The notes beneath the pieces are model-generated. The model did not search any database. It saw nothing but the letters and a program-made list of their open reading frames with translations, and had not been told where the DNA came from. From an uncultured Alphaproteobacteria bacterium (GTDB lineage Bacteria; Pseudomonadota; Alphaproteobacteria; Micavibrionales; Micavibrionaceae), in assembly GCA_900696495.1 (NCBI GenBank), contig CAADGI010000023.1:1-64000 (forward strand): a DNA stretch of 64,000 nucleotides, in the 5' to 3' direction. Position numbers and translations under genes: made by a program. This document shows, in pieces, positions 26,901-37,289 of the stretch. Position 1 is the stretch's first letter. Each line of letters opens with the position of its first letter.

Positions 26901-27451
26901 ATATCCGCGAAATCGGCGTCGAGCTCTATCAACAAATGCTGGAGGACGCCGTCGCCGCCGCGCGCGAGGGCGTCAACTTCACCGAAGCGCCGGAACAAAA
27001 ATGGGCGCCGCAGATCAATATCGGCACCTCCGTCCTCATTCCTGAAAATTACGTCGAGGATCTTGGCGTGCGCATGAGTCTCTACCGCCGCCTGTCCGAT
27101 CTCGACACGCAGGACGATATTGAATCCTTCGCCGCCGAACTGATCGACCGTTTCGGCAAGCTGCCAAAAGAAGTCGAAAACCTTCTCGACATCGTCGCCA
27201 TCAAGCAGCTCTGCCGCAAGGCGGGCGTTGGCCAGGTAGAGGCGGGGCCCAAGGGCGCCGTCATCGGTTTCCACAAGGACCGCCCGCCGAATGTAGACGC
27301 GCTGCTTAAATGGATCGGCGGCAAGCGCGGCGGCGTCAAGCTCCGCCCGCAGGACCAGAAACTCGTCGCCATACGCCAGTGGGACACGGCCTCCGAGCGC
27401 GTTAAAGGCGTGCAATCATTGATGAAAGAGTTATCTCAATTGTCATCCTGA
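23948..27451 (+). CDS. mfd: Transcription-repair coupling factor
   Basis: Mfd removes RNA polymerase stalled at lesions and recruits UvrA. The 1167-residue product has the UvrB-like N-terminal module (LPAWDCLPYDRVSPN-like FPAWDCLPYDRVSP, about 74-87), the RNA polymerase-interacting CarD-like domain (DLVVHIEHGIGKF, about 502-514) and the RecG-like motor. The motor carries Walker A GDVGFGKTEVA (about 645-655), DEEQ box, TATPIPRTLQMS and the LYQIRGRIGRS block. A CCCTC-type palindromic repeat is inserted in frame at about residues 358-380 (PFSSPSPQGGEGRGEGAKK), between the N-terminal module and the domain before the CarD-like domain. All motor motifs are intact. Confidence 0.98.
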   Translation: MTYQISVDHSYQQSNVIHGAPEGHDARILAEKARALMPRDRVLLHIALDDIRASTLVDLLAFFAPDVRVVIFPAWDCLPYDRVSPNSDIVARRVAALTKLLAWDREQERYPRILITTVNAAIQRVMPRAALENAALIAAQGQKLDIQNLQKFFASGGYSRTETVREAGEYAIRGGIIDLFPPGQDNPVRIDLFGDEIESLRTFDPATQRTIEKIKSLTLQPATEFFLDEESIARFRAGYRETFGAVQKDDPLYESVSEGRRYSGMDHWLALFHEKLDTLFDYVPNAFISFDYHAADAHDERIAHIRDFYQARKTLESDSLKKAKKSDVSLSGTVYHPLPVERLYIEDREWREKTADSVSLSPFSSPSPQGGEGRGEGAKKGRDFADIRALPDGDVFGELKKHIFSLQKPVFIAAYSEGSRERLKGLMNHAGISSKEFESLKKIDKSDVAIGILALEHGFVADDLAVITEQDILGDRLARKSKKRRKADNFLTEVSSLNEDDLVVHIEHGIGKFIALETLEAAGTMHDCLKLEYAGGDRLYVPVENMEVLSRFGSDEGAVQLDKLGGAGWQARKSRVKQDLMIMADQLLKIAAARQLRKAEKLDIDIGVYNEFAAKFPYQETEDQERAINDVIADLASEHPMDRLICGDVGFGKTEVALRAAYVAAKDGAQVAVVVPTTLLARQHFQNFSKRFAGTGIRVEQLSRMVSARDAEKTRQGLKEGSVQIVIGTHALFSESVKFANLGLLIVDEEQRFGVKQKEWLKEIKNNVHILTLTATPIPRTLQMSLSGVKDMSLIATPPVDRLAVRTFILPYDPLVIREAVLREHYRGGQTFYVCPRVKDMDDLQKQLADLVPEVKIISAHGQMTPTELEDRMSAFYDGQYDILLATNIIESGIDIPTANTLVVHRADMFGLAQLYQIRGRIGRSKVRAYAYLTWSPGQILNPNAMKRLEVMETLDTLGAGFQLASHDMDIRGAGNLLGDQQSGHIREIGVELYQQMLEDAVAAAREGVNFTEAPEQKWAPQINIGTSVLIPENYVEDLGVRMSLYRRLSDLDTQDDIESFAAELIDRFGKLPKEVENLLDIVAIKQLCRKAGVGQVEAGPKGAVIGFHKDRPPNVDALLKWIGGKRGGVKLRPQDQKLVAIRQWDTASERVKGVQSLMKELSQLSS
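25041..25080. repeat. CCCTCTCCCC palindromic repeat inserted in frame in mfd
   Basis: CCCTCTCCCC-AAG-GGGGAGAGGG followed by TCGGGGTGAGGGGG. It is translated as a Ser/Pro then Gly/Glu-rich stretch that I do not know from other Mfd proteins. The reading frame is preserved. Confidence 0.85.
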
Positions 27452-27463
27452 TACTCTTATTTA

Positions 27464-27600
27464 CCGTCACCCCGGATTTATCGTCACCCCGGTCCCTCAT
27501 CGTCACCCCGGCGAAGGCCGGGGTCCATCGATCCGTTTGTTCAAATGCCTGATTTTTGAGCTTATTCTATCCATGGATTCCAGCCTTCGCTGGAATGACG
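27464..27600. repeat. GTCAC/GTCATTCC-type composite palindromic repeat
   Basis: Three successive CGTCACCCCGG units (27465, 27482, 27501 region) lead into a hairpin CCCCGGCGAAGGCCGGGG. After a spacer comes the second hairpin GGATTCCAGC-CTTC-GCTGGAATGACG. This is the two-armed type A element seen elsewhere in the window, with a tandem duplication of the outer arm. It separates mfd from the next gene. Confidence 0.85.
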
Positions 27601-27661
27601 GTGGTGGTGACACCCTTGATGAATTATGCCATCATGAAAGGGTACAGCAAAGGAGCCGGCC

Positions 27662-28066
27662 ATGTCCGAATACGCCGAACGCTATATCCGCGACGCCCTC
27701 AAAATATCGAAGGGCAACATCCCGAAGGCCAGCAAACAGCTCATCGAATGGGCGCTCGAGGACCAGCGCCTCATGCATGCGCTCATCAAGCCGCACATCA
27801 ATGGCATCGTCGCTTACAATGTCGAGCGCGTCGCTTCCGGCCGCAGCGAAAAGGCCAAATCGCTCGAGCCGCTCGCCCGCAAGGTCAAAAGCCACAACAC
27901 CAAGGACAAATTCGGCATGGAATTGCTGAAAGCGGTTGTCGACGATCACGCCACCGTCTTCGGTTTCGAGGACCAGCCCGCCCGCCGCAAGAGCGCGTCG
28001 CAGGACCATATCGACGCCATTAAAAAACTCGCGAACACGCGGACCAAGTCCAAAAAAGACAAGTGA
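27662..28066 (+). CDS. Conserved-looking hypothetical protein, basic C-terminus
   Basis: The 134-residue soluble protein starts at an ATG with an AAAGGAG ribosome site. The N-terminal half is a helical region (RYIRDALKISKGNIPKASKQ); the C-terminus is very basic (NTRTKSKKDK), which suggests nucleic-acid contact. No family is recognised. Its TGA overlaps the GTG start of the kinase-like gene downstream (GTGA), so the two are translationally coupled. Confidence 0.72.
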   Translation: MSEYAERYIRDALKISKGNIPKASKQLIEWALEDQRLMHALIKPHINGIVAYNVERVASGRSEKAKSLEPLARKVKSHNTKDKFGMELLKAVVDDHATVFGFEDQPARRKSASQDHIDAIKKLANTRTKSKKDK

Positions 28067-29018
28067 AACACGGCGTTTCTCCCAAAAACTGGACGATCAC
28101 ATCTCCCATGGGGCAGGACGCATCCACGCGTTCCTATGCGCGCGTCGAAAAATCCGGCCGCGCCGCCATCCTCATGGATTGTTCGCTGGACGAACGGCCC
28201 GATCACGGGCTGGACGATTATATCCGCATCGCCGGATGGCTGAACGATATCGGTCTGCGGGCCCCGGAAATTTACGAACGCGAGAAAAATTATCTCATCA
28301 TCGAGGATTTCGGCAATATTTCATTTAAGAAAGCCATGGAGCAAAACGGCCCCGCCGAAATATACGCGCTGGCCGCTGATGTTCTCGCGCATCTTCGCGA
28401 GCAGAAAAACCTTCCATCCATGCCGCCTTATTACGACAGTAACGTTCACAAGACTCACCGCCGCGTCATCGACTGGTACGTGCCCACGGTCAAGCGAAAA
28501 AAAATCCTGATGGCCTGGCCGGGGAATATCTGGCCGTTTGGCAGGAAATCGAAAAAAACGCGCCCGCAAGCACGGATAATTTCGTCCACGCCGATTACCA
28601 TGTCGAAAACCTGATGTTCCTGCCGGGCGAAAAGGGCCTGAAACGCTGTGGCATCCTGGATTTTCAGGACGCGCTGCTGGGCTCGGGCCTTTACGATCTC
28701 GGCAATCTGCTGGAAGACGTGCGCATCGATGTTCCGCCCGCCATCCGGAAAAAATACGCCCCGCACGACCCCGCTTACCGTATTCTCGCCACGCAGTTCC
28801 ATTGCCGCGTCGTCGGCCAGTTCATCCGCATGGCGGCCAAGGATCACAAAACCGGATACCTGCAATATATCCCGCGCACGCAAGCCTACATTCAGGACGC
28901 ATTGCAGGAGCCGCTGCTGAAACCTCTGAGAAATTTCTTTGATAAAAACGGCATTGCCTTCGACGCAAAGCCGGATCTGACCGACATCAAATCGTTTGTA
29001 CGTCCCGACGCGGTCTGA
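28063..29018 (+). pseudogene. Aminoglycoside-phosphotransferase-like / AmgK-like sugar kinase, frameshifted
   Basis: Two abutting reading frames together encode one protein of about 318 residues. Frame 1 (28063-28614) has the N-lobe: MGQDASTRSYARV and YLIIEDFGN. The Brenner-type catalytic motif HADYHVENLMF lies in the third frame (about 28583-28615) and continues as CGILDFQDALLG in the second reported frame (28614-29018), which carries the DFQD metal motif. The switch falls at a run of eight A (28497-28504); one added A restores a continuous kinase sequence. The family includes N-acetylmuramate/N-acetylglucosamine kinases of cell-wall recycling. It could be a true pseudogene, programmed slippage, or a sequencing error. 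The GTG start overlaps the previous stop. Confidence 0.82.
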
Positions 29019-30226
29019 CGAGCGTCAGCCCAAGCATAAACCACAAAAACCGCGTATAAAGCAGTTCGTGGAACAACGAAAAAATCCCGAAACATAAAAG
29101 AATAATAAAAATCCCGCGCGCAAACGCATCCTCTTTCGCCTTTTTCAGCAACGCCATCGCCATTAACGCATACGACCCGGCAAAAACCAGCAATCCGATA
29201 ATCCCCATCTCGCTCAAAATCCACAACGGCGTGCAGTCGATCACATCGAGCGTTTGGCCGTTCTCTTGCCGCTGGAAATAAAGCGCCGAGCCCAGCCCAG
29301 CGCCCTGTAATGGCCGCTCCTTGAACATCGCCAGCGCGCCGTGGATGATGTCCATCCGCTCCGCATGCCCGTACCCTTGCGCATCGTCTCGCTTTTCTAC
29401 CAGCGCATCAATCCCGGTCAGCGGCGCGGCGATGAAAATTTTCTGTTGCTCCGCGGAAAAAATCAGGAAAAAGAGCGACGATCCGATCGCCGCGCACGGC
29501 AGGATGATTTTCAAACTCTTCCGCCAGTCGAGACATATAAAAACCACCAGTAGGAACGCCGTGCAGACCCACAGCGTCCGCGACCCGTTGAAGATAAAAA
29601 CCGCCGGGAACATCAGCCAGAAAATATAAAATTCCGGCCTCGGCCTGGTTTTCTCAAATCCCTGCACGGTGACAAGCGCAGCCGCCGCCGCCAGCAGGAA
29701 ACCATAGGCATTGCGGTTGGCCATGAACCCGCGCGCCGCTTCCCACGGGCCGTAGGCGCTGATCTCGACGCCATACATTTTAAAAATCTGGATCGCGATG
29801 TCCCACGCCATCGCCGCCATCGCGAACAGCACGAACGCCCGGATGAAATGGGGCAGGACCCGCCCGTGATTTGCCGCCAGCCATGCACCCGCGCCGAAAT
29901 ACCCCATCAGCACGAACCAGCCCGTCAGTTTGTTCGTCAGCGCCCAGCGGCTGATCTCCCCCTGCACGAAATATCCATTCACGAACGCAAAAATCATCAC
30001 GCCGCTCATCGCCAGCGGCGCCAGCCAGCGAAACGGCTTCTCCCATGCCGGCCACGCGCTGCGCCGTCTCAGGAAACTCACGCCAATAAACAGCGCCGCC
30101 AGCGGCAGCAGGAAATCCGCCGCCGAAATCCTGAGGCCCGGATAATCGGCCGAAGCCATGAAAGTTAAATTAATCTGGAGGGTAATCGCAAAAAGAACGG
30201 CAGCAATAACGATGCCGTCGATGGTC

Positions 30227-30240
<14 letters not shown>
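28987..30240 (-). CDS. O-antigen ligase/polymerase-like membrane protein
   Basis: This 417-residue protein has roughly eleven transmembrane helices and one large periplasmic loop (about 270-340). The loop contains HAERMDIIHGALAMFKERPLQGAGLGS, the Wzy_C/O-antigen-ligase signature (R...G...F...P..G.G.G). Such proteins polymerise or ligate surface polysaccharide at the periplasmic face. Which of the two activities applies cannot be told. It is convergent with and overlaps the kinase-like gene by 32 bases, and the upstream flippase-like gene overlaps its start by 14 bases, making a two-gene operon. Confidence 0.85.
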
Positions 30241-32585
<2,345 letters not shown>

Positions 32586-32602
32586 CAATCTAATTAAATG
32601 GT

Positions 32603-32708
32603 GTCTCCCCCGCGAAGGCGGGGGTCTGGTCTTTTTTGAGCCGCTTCGCGGCAATTATGTTCCAGGTCCCCGTTCACGCTCGCCTTGGGCTCGCTGCCGG
32701 GGATGACA
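32603..32708. repeat. Type A composite palindromic repeat
   Basis: Left hairpin TCTCCCCCGC-GAAG-GCGGGGGT, an internal GCCGCTTCGCGGC hairpin, and a right segment with TCCCCG...CGGGGATGACA. It fills the gap between the convergent aspartate aminotransferase and patatin genes and may also terminate both. Confidence 0.82.
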
Positions 32709-33971
32709 TTATCCAGCCTTTAAGAAATTCGGCAGGCGGAAAAACTTTTTCGCGTCTTTTAATATCGTTTTCTTCTCGCTGACGTTCTGGTCGCGGTTGC
32801 GCACGAGGATATCGCAGACCTCGTCAAACTTCTGTTTGTTTTCCTCGAGCGTTTCCTCGAAGAAGTTTTTCAGTTTTTTCAGGTTTTCCGGCCGCGCATC
32901 GTCGATCTGCGTGCTCGGGTTTTTCGGATTGTTGATCTCCGGGATCAGCGATTTGTTGAAAGTATAAATATTCCCCTTCATCTCCTGCGCGAAGCTCTCG
33001 ATCAGCGCCGTTTCCGAGGCGTGGAAGAGAATATTGATCAGCGGCAGGTCGTTGGTCGGGTCGACGACGCCGAGCCCGCCGAAACTGTTCCAGTCGTCTT
33101 TCTTGAACGAGCGCAGCGTGTGGCCCGTGCCGAGAATGATCATCACCAGTTTTGAATCCGTGGGCACATGCTGCCTGATCGCCCCGTGATAGCTGATGCA
33201 CGGATTGTCGAAAATGCTGCCGTCGATGCCAGCATATTCGATCGTCTTGCGCCGGTTCTTGCCGTAGACGACCGTGAAATTATGGCAGGGGAAATAGGTC
33301 GGCGCCGCGCAGCTCGCCAAAATCGCGTCATAAACCGAAACGTCCGGCGTCGGGTAAAGCGCCATGCCGGTCTTGATGTTCTTGAGCCACACCGCGTATC
33401 CGCCCTGGTCGACGAAATTGTTCTGGGTGTGAACCGGCGCATTGCTGCTCTCGCCCGTTTCCTCAACCGCCTGCAGCCCGTCGCCGTCCAGGTTGTAAAC
33501 CGGGATGATCAGGCTCTTGAGCGTATCCGTCAGTTTCGTATCGCCATACATCGCGCGCAGCGATTTCTGCAGGTGCCCGGGATGATAATGACCCTGCCGG
33601 AACAGTTTCTTCATCTGCCCGATTTTCATCGTGCGGTTGTTGAAATCATGCACGAAGGCGCGGAATTCGCGGAACCGGTCCGGCGGGAAAATTTTCAGCC
33701 CCTCGCGCTCGTAAAACTGCACCATCTGCGCCGCGCGGTATTTAGGCCGCGCCGGGTCGTGGGGCGAGGGCATGTTCAGCGCCGCGTTCAAAATCGCGCC
33801 CGTCGAAGGCCCGGTGAAAATATCGACCATGTCGGTCATCGCCAGGCCTGTCACCTCTTCGATCCGCGTCATGAAATGCGCCGGGATCAGCCCGCGCATG
33901 CCGCCGCCGTAATTGAACAGGGCAACCGTTGTCTTGGAAGAGGCCGATGTGGCCGCCGGAGAAGCAATCAT
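32709..33971 (-). CDS. Patatin-like phospholipase
   Basis: This is a 420-residue lipid acyl hydrolase. The oxyanion loop YGGGMRGLIPA (about 21-31), nucleophile elbow GPSTG (Ser56) and catalytic aspartate GIDGS (about 249-253) form the patatin Ser-Asp dyad. There is no signal peptide, so it is cytosolic unless exported by another route. Related patatins act in lipid turnover, as secreted effectors, or as CapV-type effectors of CBASS defence. No CD-NTase gene is nearby, which argues against the last. No ribosome site is evident before the ATG, which lies only 14 bases beyond a rho-independent terminator, suggesting attenuation-type control. Confidence 0.9.
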   Translation of the reverse strand: MIASPAATSASSKTTVALFNYGGGMRGLIPAHFMTRIEEVTGLAMTDMVDIFTGPSTGAILNAALNMPSPHDPARPKYRAAQMVQFYEREGLKIFPPDRFREFRAFVHDFNNRTMKIGQMKKLFRQGHYHPGHLQKSLRAMYGDTKLTDTLKSLIIPVYNLDGDGLQAVEETGESSNAPVHTQNNFVDQGGYAVWLKNIKTGMALYPTPDVSVYDAILASCAAPTYFPCHNFTVVYGKNRRKTIEYAGIDGSIFDNPCISYHGAIRQHVPTDSKLVMIILGTGHTLRSFKKDDWNSFGGLGVVDPTNDLPLINILFHASETALIESFAQEMKGNIYTFNKSLIPEINNPKNPSTQIDDARPENLKKLKNFFEETLEENKQKFDEVCDILVRNRDQNVSEKKTILKDAKKFFRLPNFLKAG

Positions 33972-33985
33972 TTTTCAGATATACC

Positions 33986-34013
33986 AAAAAAAAACCGGAC
34001 CATAAAGGTCCGG
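33986..34013 (-). terminator. Strong terminator just upstream of the patatin start
   Basis: The minus strand forms CCGGACC-TTTAT-GGTCCGG, a perfect 7-bp stem followed by nine T. It sits between a short leader ORF and the patatin ATG, so it ends a small transcript or acts as an attenuator. Confidence 0.9.
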
Positions 34014-34070
34014 CGAGTTGAACAGGGAGGTTTCACGTCTGGGAGACGTAAGAACCCTTGCGGGTCCTTC

Positions 34071-34121
34071 TCAACGCAATGTGTGGCGTTGATGCGGAAG
34101 TTTATATACTTTTCGAGCCAT
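34071..34121 (-). CDS. Possible 16-residue leader peptide
   Basis: MARKVYKLPHQRHTLR with an AGAGG sequence just before the ATG. It is very basic and ends as the first hairpin of the structured region begins. It is too short to be judged by composition and is proposed only because of its position ahead of an intrinsic terminator. Confidence 0.3.
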   Translation of the reverse strand: MARKVYKLPHQRHTLR

Positions 34122-34207
34122 AATCCTCTACGGCCAATTCGCGATGACAGCTATGCATTTTATGCATGGGATAAAAATAATACCGTTTAAAATCAATAGC
34201 TTGAATA

Positions 34208-35119
34208 TTAGGATTCTATGGGCCGAAGGGCAAAAGATGTCGCCTGTATGTTTTCCAGCAGGAAGTCGCGGAAGGCGGTCAGGCGCCGTGAATTGCGGCG
34301 CTCCTCGGCGTAAATGAAATACATTTCGACGGGCGGACGCTCGAGGCGGGGCAGCACGGCCTCGAGCGAGGGGTCTTCCGCGATCATGTAATCGGGCAGC
34401 ACCGCGAGTCCCGCGCCGGTTTTCACCGCCTGGTGGATCGCCTGCATCGAATTGGTTTTCATCAGGTTGTTGGCGGTGCGCTCGTTGACGCCCGCGACCT
34501 CGAACAGCCAGTTCGGGTTCGAAAAAGGCCATGTGATGTTTTCCGGCACGCCGATCAGCCGGTGATTTTTCAGCTCGTTGACGATTTTGGGCTGCCCGTA
34601 TTTCTCGAAATACGATTTCGAACCGCAGATGTGAAAATGAATCGAGGCGAGATGCCGGTGAATCAAATCCGATTCCGTCGGCTTGCTGAGCCGCAGCGCC
34701 GCGTCCGCTTCCTTCAAGTTGATCTTCAGGATTTTATCGTCGACCAGGATTGTCAGCTGGATATCGGGATAGGCCTCGCGGAACTGCACCAGCTTCGGCG
34801 CCAGCCATGTCGAGGCGACGAATTCCGAAACCGTGATCGTCAGCGGCCCTTCCGGGCGCTTGCGCGTATCGCCGAGCTGGCCTTTGACGACCGAAAGACG
34901 GTGAAAAATATCCTTCGTCGTTTCATAGAGCAGTTCGCCCTGCTCGGTCAGCACGAGGCCCCGCGCATGCCGCCGGAATAACCCGACGCCGAGATTTTCT
35001 TCAAGCGTTGCGATTTGGCGGGAGACAGCAGGCTGGCTGAGGGAGAGCGCTTTTCCTGCGCCTGTCAGGCTTCCTGACTCGGCGACGGCGTGGAAAATGC
35101 GGAGCTTGTCCCAATCCAT
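34208..35119 (-). CDS. LysR-family transcriptional regulator
   Basis: This 303-residue regulator has an N-terminal winged helix-turn-helix (about 1-62; AGKALSLSQPAVSRQIATLE is the recognition region). The LysR effector-binding domain follows (about 90-295), with TVSEFVASTWLAPKLVQF. The effector is unknown. It begins 1 base after the trxB stop, so it is co-transcribed with thioredoxin reductase; trxB-lysR pairs are common in alphaproteobacteria. It may respond to redox or thiol status, which is inference from the neighbour. Confidence 0.93.
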   Translation of the reverse strand: MDWDKLRIFHAVAESGSLTGAGKALSLSQPAVSRQIATLEENLGVGLFRRHARGLVLTEQGELLYETTKDIFHRLSVVKGQLGDTRKRPEGPLTITVSEFVASTWLAPKLVQFREAYPDIQLTILVDDKILKINLKEADAALRLSKPTESDLIHRHLASIHFHICGSKSYFEKYGQPKIVNELKNHRLIGVPENITWPFSNPNWLFEVAGVNERTANNLMKTNSMQAIHQAVKTGAGLAVLPDYMIAEDPSLEAVLPRLERPPVEMYFIYAEERRNSRRLTAFRDFLLENIQATSFALRPIES

Positions 35120-35120
35120 G

Positions 35121-36107
35121 TTATTCCGCGGCTTCAGCCTGTTTTTTATGAGGGTTCAGCGCGCTTTCAAGGGCGCCGAGGCCTGCAAGATAGCGGTCCG
35201 CCTCCAGCGCCGCCATGCAGCCCATGCCGGCCGCCGTCACCGCCTGTCTGTATACATGATCTGCCACGTCTCCGGCGGCGAACACGCCGGGAATTTCCGT
35301 CGCGGTGGAGTCGGGCGCCTTGATGATATAACCGCTTGCATCCATTTTCAGCTTGCCCTTGACCAGTTCCGTCGCCGGGTCATGGCCGATCGCCACGAAC
35401 AACCCGTGCGCGGTGAAATCGCTCTGCTTGCCGGTCTTTATATTTTTCAGCTTCAGGCCCGTCATGCCCGCCGCGTCGCCGACGATTTCCTCGATTACCG
35501 TATCCCAGATGACGTTGATCTTCGGATTTTTGAACAATCTGTCCTGCAGGATTTTTTCCGCCTTCAATGAATCGCGCCGGTGAATAAGCGTCACCTTGCT
35601 GCAGAAATTCGTCAGAAAAATCGCTTCTTCCGCCGCCGTGTTGCCGCCGCCGACAATCGCGACCTCTTTGCCCTTGAAGAAAAACCCGTCGCACGTCGCG
35701 CACGCCGAAACGCCGCGCCCGCGGAATTTTTCCTCGCTCGGCAGCCCCAGCCATCTTGCCTTCGCGCCCGTCGCGATGATCAACGTGTCGCCCGTATAAA
35801 CCGCGCCGCTGTCGCTGGTCGCGGTGAAAGGGCGCGTGTCGAAATCGACATTCGTGATGTAATCGGTGACCATCTGAGCGCCGACATGCTCGGCCTGGGC
35901 GCGCATCTGTTCCATCAGCCACGGCCCCTGGATCACATCCTTGAAGCCGGGGTAATTCTCGACATCCGTCGTTACCATCAACTGCCCGCCGGGCTCATGC
36001 CCGGTGACGAGGATAGGCTTCAAATTGGCCCGCGCGGCGTAAATCGCGGCGGTATAACCCGCCGGGCCGGAGCCGATAATTAAAACTTTGGAATGCAGAT
36101 TGCTCAT
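35121..36107 (-). CDS. trxB: Thioredoxin-disulfide reductase
   Basis: TrxB transfers electrons from NADPH through FAD to thioredoxin. The 328-residue product has the FAD-binding GSGPAGYTAAIYAAR (about 12-26) and the redox-active CATC (Cys136, Cys139) in GVSACATCDG. NADPH-binding GGGNTAAEEA (about 152-161) and the C-terminal FAAGDVADHVYRQAVTAAG block complete the set. It is the first gene of an operon with lysR. The ATG is preceded by GAGGGGT. Confidence 0.97.
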   Translation of the reverse strand: MSNLHSKVLIIGSGPAGYTAAIYAARANLKPILVTGHEPGGQLMVTTDVENYPGFKDVIQGPWLMEQMRAQAEHVGAQMVTDYITNVDFDTRPFTATSDSGAVYTGDTLIIATGAKARWLGLPSEEKFRGRGVSACATCDGFFFKGKEVAIVGGGNTAAEEAIFLTNFCSKVTLIHRRDSLKAEKILQDRLFKNPKINVIWDTVIEEIVGDAAGMTGLKLKNIKTGKQSDFTAHGLFVAIGHDPATELVKGKLKMDASGYIIKAPDSTATEIPGVFAAGDVADHVYRQAVTAAGMGCMAALEADRYLAGLGALESALNPHKKQAEAAE

Positions 36108-36125
36108 AGATACCCCTCTAGTAAC

Positions 36126-37142
36126 TTACATTTCTCCGGCCTGTTGTCCAGCCATGCGAATCCTTATTTCATCGGCTATTTTCTGCGAATCCCGCAGCGG
36201 TTCATAGGCCCAATGTTCCAGTCTGCCGTTGAAAGGACGGGTGATTCCCTTTTTGCGTAAATTCTCATGCAGTTTATCGAGGCGCTTCGACCCGCCTTCG
36301 AGCGGAATCACGTAAACAGGCTTTCCCGTCGTCGCGGCATCGGACAGCATCGACGCGCTGTCTTCCGTCACCAGTATAAAATCCGCCCAGGCCAGCATCC
36401 CGAAATAGGGATTCTCTCCGCTGCCGTCCCATAAAAAAACATTACTATCATCGTCATGCCAGCGAAGGCTGGCATCCATGGATAGGCTGTCGCTGATGGA
36501 TGGATGGACCCCTGCCTTCGCAGGGGTGACAAGAGATGATTTTAAAATTTCGGTGTTTACCTCTCCCGTCCTCCGCGACGTCGTCACCATCAACCCCGCA
36601 TCCAGCCTTTTCAATTGCGCCGCCAAATTCTCCGTAATCTCCCGCGTCAATTTATGCGCCTTGCTGTTCCCGCCGACCAGCACCGCCACGCGCGGGCCTT
36701 TCAGTTTTTCGAACGCGCTGAATTTTTCCTTCGCCGCCGCGAGTTTTTCAATCGTGATTCTGTTCGGGCTCGCATCCGTCACGATTACATTCTCGCCGCG
36801 CGTCGGGTCGTGCGCGGGGAGGGCGACGAGATCGAACTGCGCGGGTGAAACGCGCGGATCCTGAATCTGCACCGTGAAACTTTTTCCGTTACTGGCTTTT
36901 CTAATGTAACGCGAAGTGGCAATGCTTTTGCGGCCGCTGGCGATCACCAGGTCGGGCCATGGCGGCGAAAGGGCAGGCTCGAAAATTCCCGCATGCTCAA
37001 ACCCCAGCCATGGCGAAAAACTCTTCCAAGGCTGACGCAAGGTAATGCGCTTCACCTCGGGCGTAACGCCCAGCGCCTCGGCCACGCCAAGACATTGATT
37101 TTCAGTTCCGGCCAGGCCTTCCGTGATGATCCAGCACTTCAT
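36126..37142 (-). CDS. Mitochondrial-fission ELM1-like (DUF1022) protein with in-frame repeat insertion
   Basis: The 338-residue product belongs to the ELM1/DUF1022 family: N-terminal CWIITEGLAGTENQCLGVAEALG (segments), DLVIASGRKSIATSRYI, VGGNSKAHKLT and the C-terminal LVTEDSASMLSDAATTGKPV. The fold is glycosyltransferase-like (GT-B); bacterial members may act on envelope polymers, but the substrate is unknown. A type A palindromic repeat is inserted in frame at about residues 205-231 (VTPAKAGVHPSIS...ASLRWHD), between the ILKSS and VFLWDGSGENPY segments. The ATG at 37142 is chosen because homologues begin MKCWII-like. Confidence 0.88.
   Translation of the reverse strand: MKCWIITEGLAGTENQCLGVAEALGVTPEVKRITLRQPWKSFSPWLGFEHAGIFEPALSPPWPDLVIASGRKSIATSRYIRKASNGKSFTVQIQDPRVSPAQFDLVALPAHDPTRGENVIVTDASPNRITIEKLAAAKEKFSAFEKLKGPRVAVLVGGNSKAHKLTREITENLAAQLKRLDAGLMVTTSRRTGEVNTEILKSSLVTPAKAGVHPSISDSLSMDASLRWHDDDSNVFLWDGSGENPYFGMLAWADFILVTEDSASMLSDAATTGKPVYVIPLEGGSKRLDKLHENLRKKGITRPFNGRLEHWAYEPLRDSQKIADEIRIRMAGQQAGEM
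36452..36530. repeat. Type A palindromic repeat inserted in frame in the ELM1-like gene
   Basis: Left hairpin CGTCATGCCAGC-GAAG-GCTGGCATCCATGG, then a spacer, then right hairpin ACCCCTGC-CTTC-GCAGGGGTGAC. The architecture is the same as the intergenic elements at 54278-54377 and 60828-60928. It is read through as protein with no stop. Confidence 0.9.
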
Positions 37143-37289
37143 ATTTTCCAGCCGTCTTTCAACCATCGGGTGTCAAGCATTAAGTTTCATGTTTTTAAAA
37201 AAAGAAAAGCCTTGCATCGGCCCTCGCGCAACTTTATATCAAACCCGGTATTAATTCTAAAATCCTTATTTAAAGGGCAGTGATTATTC

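Larger units (their letters stand above)
33986..34130 (-). ncRNA. Candidate small RNA or attenuator leader upstream of the patatin gene
   Basis: On the minus strand this region shows stems around CAACGC/GCGTTG, GACCC-GCAA-GGGTT and ACGTCT-CCC-AGACGT, an exposed ACCTCCCTG (complementary to Shine-Dalgarno sequences), and the terminator at 33986-34013. A 16-codon ORF (34071-34121, MARKVYKLPHQRHTLR) lies in its 5' part. Exposed CCTCCC motifs are known from several alphaproteobacterial regulatory RNAs. The 5' end is not defined. Confidence 0.5.

Noticed and set aside
32709-33971. Patatin as a CBASS (CapV) defence effector
   Set aside because: No CD-NTase, Cap2 or Cap3 gene is nearby; neighbours are housekeeping genes. 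Catalytic motifs alone do not support a defence role.
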